Below are positions 61,804 to 64,000 of a stretch of 64,000 bases of DNA, piece after piece. Every line of letters starts with the position of its first letter. The first letter of the stretch is position 1. The position numbers and the translations under genes were made by a program. A model generated the notes under the pieces. It saw only the letters and a program-made list of their open reading frames with translations, did no database searches and had not been told where the DNA came from. The DNA comes from Mumia quercus (GTDB taxonomy: Bacteria > Actinomycetota > Actinomycetes > Propionibacteriales > Nocardioidaceae): the NCBI RefSeq assembly GCF_025506335.1, contig NZ_JANZYO010000007.1, forward strand, positions 216,308 through 280,307, in the 5' to 3' direction.

Positions 61804-62573
61804 GCCTCGACTTCGCACCCCGCCCGGGCGCTGCACCGATGCCCCGCATGGTGGCCGCACAGACGCTGATGGAGACGCGGCTGCTGCTGCGCAACGGCGA
61901 GCAGCTCCTCCTCGCCCTCGTGATCCCGCTCCTTCTCCTGGTGGCCGGCACGGAGGCGACGCGCATCGTCGACCTCGGGCCCGGGCGCCCGATCGACATC
62001 ATCACTCCGGGCGTGCTCGCCCTCGCGATCCTCTCGTCGTCCTTCACGTCGCTGGCGATCGCCACCGGATTCGAGCGCCGGTACGGCGTGATCAAGCGGC
62101 TCGGCACGACGCCCCTCCCCCGCTGGGGCCTGCTCGTCGGCAAGATCGGGTCGGTGCTGCTGGTCCAGGCGGTGCAGCTCACCGTCCTGTGCCTGGTGGC
62201 GCTGTGGCTCGGCTGGGAGCCTGCTGGCGGCGCGGCCTCATACGGATGGATGGTCGTCCTCGCGCTGCTCGGCACTGCCGCATTCGCCGGACTCGCTCTC
62301 CTCCTGGCAGGTACCCTTCGAGCAGAGGCGACGCTGGCGATAGCCAACCTCGTCTACGTGCTGCTGCTCGTGGGAGGAGCGGTGCTCGTTCCGCTCGACC
62401 GCTACCCCGAAGCGGCGCAGACGTTCTTGCAGCTGCTGCCATCGGGTGCCCTCTCGGAGGGCATGCGCACCGTGTTCGAGGGGGGTGCACTGCCGACCTC
62501 GAGCGTGGTGGTGCTCGTCGTGTGGGCCGCAGTCGCGTCGATCGCGACAGCGCGAACGTTCAAGTGGGAGTAG
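61800..62573 (+). CDS. ABC-2 type transporter permease
   Basis: A 257-residue ABC-2 permease with six helices, for example LLLALVIPLLLLVAGTEATR, GVLALAILSSSFTSLAIATG, LLVQAVQLTVLCLVALWLG, WMVVLALLGTAAFAGLALLL and LVYVLLLVGGAVLVPLD. The loop VIKRLGTTPLPRWGLLVGKI is typical. GTG overlaps the ATPase stop by 4 nt. It exports an unknown substrate. Confidence 0.93.
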   Translation: MSLDFAPRPGAAPMPRMVAAQTLMETRLLLRNGEQLLLALVIPLLLLVAGTEATRIVDLGPGRPIDIITPGVLALAILSSSFTSLAIATGFERRYGVIKRLGTTPLPRWGLLVGKIGSVLLVQAVQLTVLCLVALWLGWEPAGGAASYGWMVVLALLGTAAFAGLALLLAGTLRAEATLAIANLVYVLLLVGGAVLVPLDRYPEAAQTFLQLLPSGALSEGMRTVFEGGALPTSSVVVLVVWAAVASIATARTFKWE

Positions 62574-62575
62574 AC

Positions 62576-63499
62576 ATGCTGGAGAGGTTCCGTACGGCGA
62601 CGACCGGGTTCGTCCGCGGGTGGGCGTGGGCGTCGCTCGTCGCGAACATCGGCATCATCGTCACCGGTGCTGCTGTGCGACTCACCGACTCGGGCCTCGG
62701 GTGCCCGACCTGGCCCCGGTGCACCGACGCCTCCTACGTGCCGCACGGTGAGCTCGGCATGCACGGCGTGATCGAGTTCGGCAACCGGCTGCTGACCTTC
62801 GTCCTGGTCGCGATCGCTATCGCCACGTGGTTCGCGGTGCGCACCTGGCGCCCGCGTCGACCGCGCGCGATGGTCGTCGCCACGCTGATGGCGCTGGGTG
62901 TGCCGCTGCAGGCGGTGATCGGTGGCATCACGGTGCTCGTCGATCTCAACTCGTGGGCCGTCGCCGTCCACCTCGCGGTCTCGATCGGTCTCGTCAGCCT
63001 GTCCACGGTACTGCTGCGGCAGACCTACCACCCGGCCGAGTGGTACCCGCCCACCGTGCCGACGCCCGCCCGGACGCTCGGCTGGATCGTCTACGGCGCG
63101 ATGTGGGTCACCGTCATGATCGGGACGGTCGTGACGGGTGCGGGGCCGCACGCCGGTGATCCGGACACGCCCCGCAACGGCTTCGACCCGGTGTCGGTCA
63201 CGCAGCTCCACGCCGACGCCGTCTTCCTGCTCCTCGGCCTCTCGGTCGGGCTCCTGCTCGCATACAAGGCCGTCGGTGCGGCAGCCGTCGCGGTACGCGC
63301 AGCGACCGTGCTGCTCGCCGTCGAGCTCGGGCAGGGCGTCATCGGGTTCGTCCAGTACTTCACAGACCTGCCGATCCTCCTCGTCGGCCTCCACATGCTC
63401 GGCGCCGGCATGCTCGCCGCCGCTGCCACGTGGGCCGCGCTCGAGTCGCGCACCCCGGCGTCGTACCCGAAGGTCGTCCAGCCCGCCGCCACCGTCTGA
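62576..63499 (+). CDS. ctaA: heme A synthase, CtaA/COX15 family
   Basis: A 307-residue membrane enzyme converting heme O to heme A for cytochrome oxidase. It shows GAAVRLTDSGLGCPTWPRC with the first loop Cys, HGVIEFGNRLLTFVLVAIA with a conserved His, VAVHLAVSIGLVSLSTVLLR, the TGAGPHAGDP loop, VTQLHADAVFLLLGLSVGL and GLHMLGAGMLAAAATWAAL with the second His set. GGGAG lies 5 nt upstream of the ATG. It follows the ABC permease by 2 nt. Confidence 0.96.
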   Translation: MLERFRTATTGFVRGWAWASLVANIGIIVTGAAVRLTDSGLGCPTWPRCTDASYVPHGELGMHGVIEFGNRLLTFVLVAIAIATWFAVRTWRPRRPRAMVVATLMALGVPLQAVIGGITVLVDLNSWAVAVHLAVSIGLVSLSTVLLRQTYHPAEWYPPTVPTPARTLGWIVYGAMWVTVMIGTVVTGAGPHAGDPDTPRNGFDPVSVTQLHADAVFLLLGLSVGLLLAYKAVGAAAVAVRAATVLLAVELGQGVIGFVQYFTDLPILLVGLHMLGAGMLAAAATWAALESRTPASYPKVVQPAATV

Positions 63500-63517
63500 C
63501 CGCCCGATACGCCTAGC

Positions 63518-63564
63518 TGGTCGAGTAGGGGGCGAGGCGCTAGCCGAGCCCACGTATCGAGACC
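63518..63564. repeat. palindromic intergenic repeat, first copy
   Basis: TGGTCGAGTA at the left and CGTATCGAGACC at the right bound a 47-bp element just after ctaA. The same boundary words occur inverted in the tandem copies further on. This is a REP-like intergenic element common in high-GC actinobacteria, from memory. Confidence 0.65.
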
Positions 63565-63595
63565 TCTTGGGACTACTCGGCGCCACTTCGCACCA

Positions 63596-63623
63596 CTCAG
63601 CGACGCTTCGAGGCGTCGCTGAG
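63596..63623. terminator. 11-bp hairpin after ctaA
   Basis: CTCAGCGACGC and GCGTCGCTGAG form a perfect stem with a TTCGAG loop about 100 nt after the ctaA stop. It may terminate the ABC-ctaA transcript, or be part of the repeat region. Confidence 0.45.
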
Positions 63624-63644
63624 TGTGTCGAAGCGGCGCTGACC

Positions 63645-63873
63645 GGTCTCGATACGCCCTCGCCTAGCGGCTCGGACTACTCGACCACCCAACCCTCCGC
63701 TGGTCGAGTACGGCGGAGCGCCAGCGGAGCCCGCATCGAGACCACGGGTCTCGATACGCCCTCGCCTAGCGGCTCGGCCTACTCGACCACCCAACCCTCC
63801 GCTGGGTCGAGTACGGCGGAGCGCCAGCGGAGCCCGCATCGAGACCACGGGTCTCGATACGTCCTCGCCTAGC
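63645..63873. repeat. tandem 102/103-bp palindromic repeats, third copy truncated
   Basis: A unit starting GGTCTCGATACG recurs at 63645, 63747 and 63850. The first two are near-identical (period 102 and 103 bp); each holds GGTCTCGATACG...CTACTCGACCA and TCGAGTACGG...GCATCGAGAC parts, so it can fold as a hairpin. The third copy stops after CCTCGCCTAGC, where the IS-like end begins. The gap from 63500 to here has no gene. Confidence 0.8.
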
Positions 63874-63909
63874 TGTAGTTCCTCGGGACGTTGTGAACGG
63901 TTGAGTTAG

Positions 63910-63966
63910 CGAAGACCTCCGCGACGATGTGGGTTACCACACTCACGTCATCCACGGAGGTCTTCG
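63910..63966 (+). promoter_or_regulatory. inverted repeat covering transposase ribosome-binding site
   Basis: CGAAGACCTCCG (63910-63921) is a perfect complement of CGGAGGTCTTCG (63955-63966), which contains the GGAGG ribosome-binding site and the first base of the GTG start. In a read-through transcript this hairpin would hide the translation signal. Confidence 0.6.
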
Positions 63967-64000
63967 TGACTCACGCTAACGCTCCTTTGACGCCGGAGGG
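63966..64000 (+). CDS. IS481-like transposase, N-terminus only
   Basis: The GTG at 63966 starts THANAPLTPEG, running off the window. IS481-family transposases typically start M-x-HANA-x-LTP-x-GR, so the match is good though short. GGAGG lies 5 nt upstream. Only 11 full codons are visible; completeness cannot be judged. Confidence 0.72.
   Translation, partial: MTHANAPLTPE

Larger units (their letters stand above)
63874..64000 (+). mobile_element. left end of IS481-like insertion sequence
   Basis: A TGT-starting end (TGTAGTTCCTCGGGACGTTG) begins exactly where the third repeat copy is broken. It leads to a transposase start 92 nt further on. The right end and target duplication are beyond the window. 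The family is assigned from the transposase N-terminus and terminal TGT. Confidence 0.75.

Noticed and set aside
63138..63872. 244-codon plus-strand frame running through the ctaA end and repeats
   Set aside because: It overlaps ctaA in another frame and then translates palindromic repeats, giving duplicated peptide words; it is not a gene.
63518..63873. possible CRISPR array
   Set aside because: The copies are 102-103 bp with no unique spacers between short repeats, so this is a palindromic tandem repeat.

Overview
The window is very GC-rich DNA with frequent GTG starts, many 1-4 nt gene overlaps and actinobacterial marker genes: a SufR-led suf operon, mycobacterial-type LigC and PolD, an acVLRF1-type protein, DUF3099, EccC/EccD and an actinobacterial Tad locus. 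It reads as a chromosomal segment of a Nocardioidaceae/Propionibacteriales-like actinobacterium. The assignment comes from gene content only, not from a search. No rRNA, tRNA or CRISPR array was seen.

Positions 1-16.7 kb are mostly housekeeping. They hold two acyl-CoA dehydrogenases (one cut by the window edge), peptide deformylase, a SpoU-type RNA methyltransferase coupled to a siroheme-type dehydrogenase, a PEBP protein, an SPFH/NfeD membrane pair, an ABC ATPase, SerB, a SixA-like phosphatase, dodecin, DUF3099, MoaA, SURF1, an unusual SDR, an enoyl-CoA hydratase and an ABC-F ATPase. A lipoprotein cyclophilin follows at 16.7-17.4 kb.

From 17.4 to 31.6 kb the minus strand carries one long series of genes. 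It starts with the type VII secretion membrane channel EccD and a MinD-like ATPase. It continues through a SAF/CpaB-like protein, a CpaE-like protein, the TadA motor, TadB/TadC, a Flp pilin, two TadE-like pseudopilins, a TadG-like protein, a lipoprotein and a secreted protein, and ends with a LysM-BTAD membrane protein. EccC, a three-ATPase-domain motor, diverges from eccD at 31.7 kb.

From 35.7 to 42.1 kb lies an accessory ESX-type cassette. Three small helical proteins on the minus strand diverge from two modules of a large protein plus a lipoprotein on the plus strand. The large proteins share an N-terminal half and differ at the C-terminus; the 480-residue one ends in an HEERH zincin-type motif. 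A third homologue with its own small ESX-like partner sits apart at 50.2-53.0 kb. EccB, EccE and a mycosin protease were not found. This looks like a streamlined type VII system with a polymorphic-effector-like family, and is the most interesting part of the window.

From 42.1 to 49.3 kb is a complete sufR-B-D-Rieske-C-S-U-T operon ending in a VLRF1-type gene, with an apparent SufR operator over a leaderless promoter. From 49.3 to 60.8 kb accessory genes (third ESX-like module, PolD-type polymerase, Y-family polymerase, GntR-regulated ABC exporter, LigC ligase, MMPL transporter) separate sufR from the ABC-ABC-ctaA block (60.9-63.5 kb) that normally lies near it in actinobacteria. The window ends in tandem palindromic repeats interrupted by the left end of an IS481-like element.
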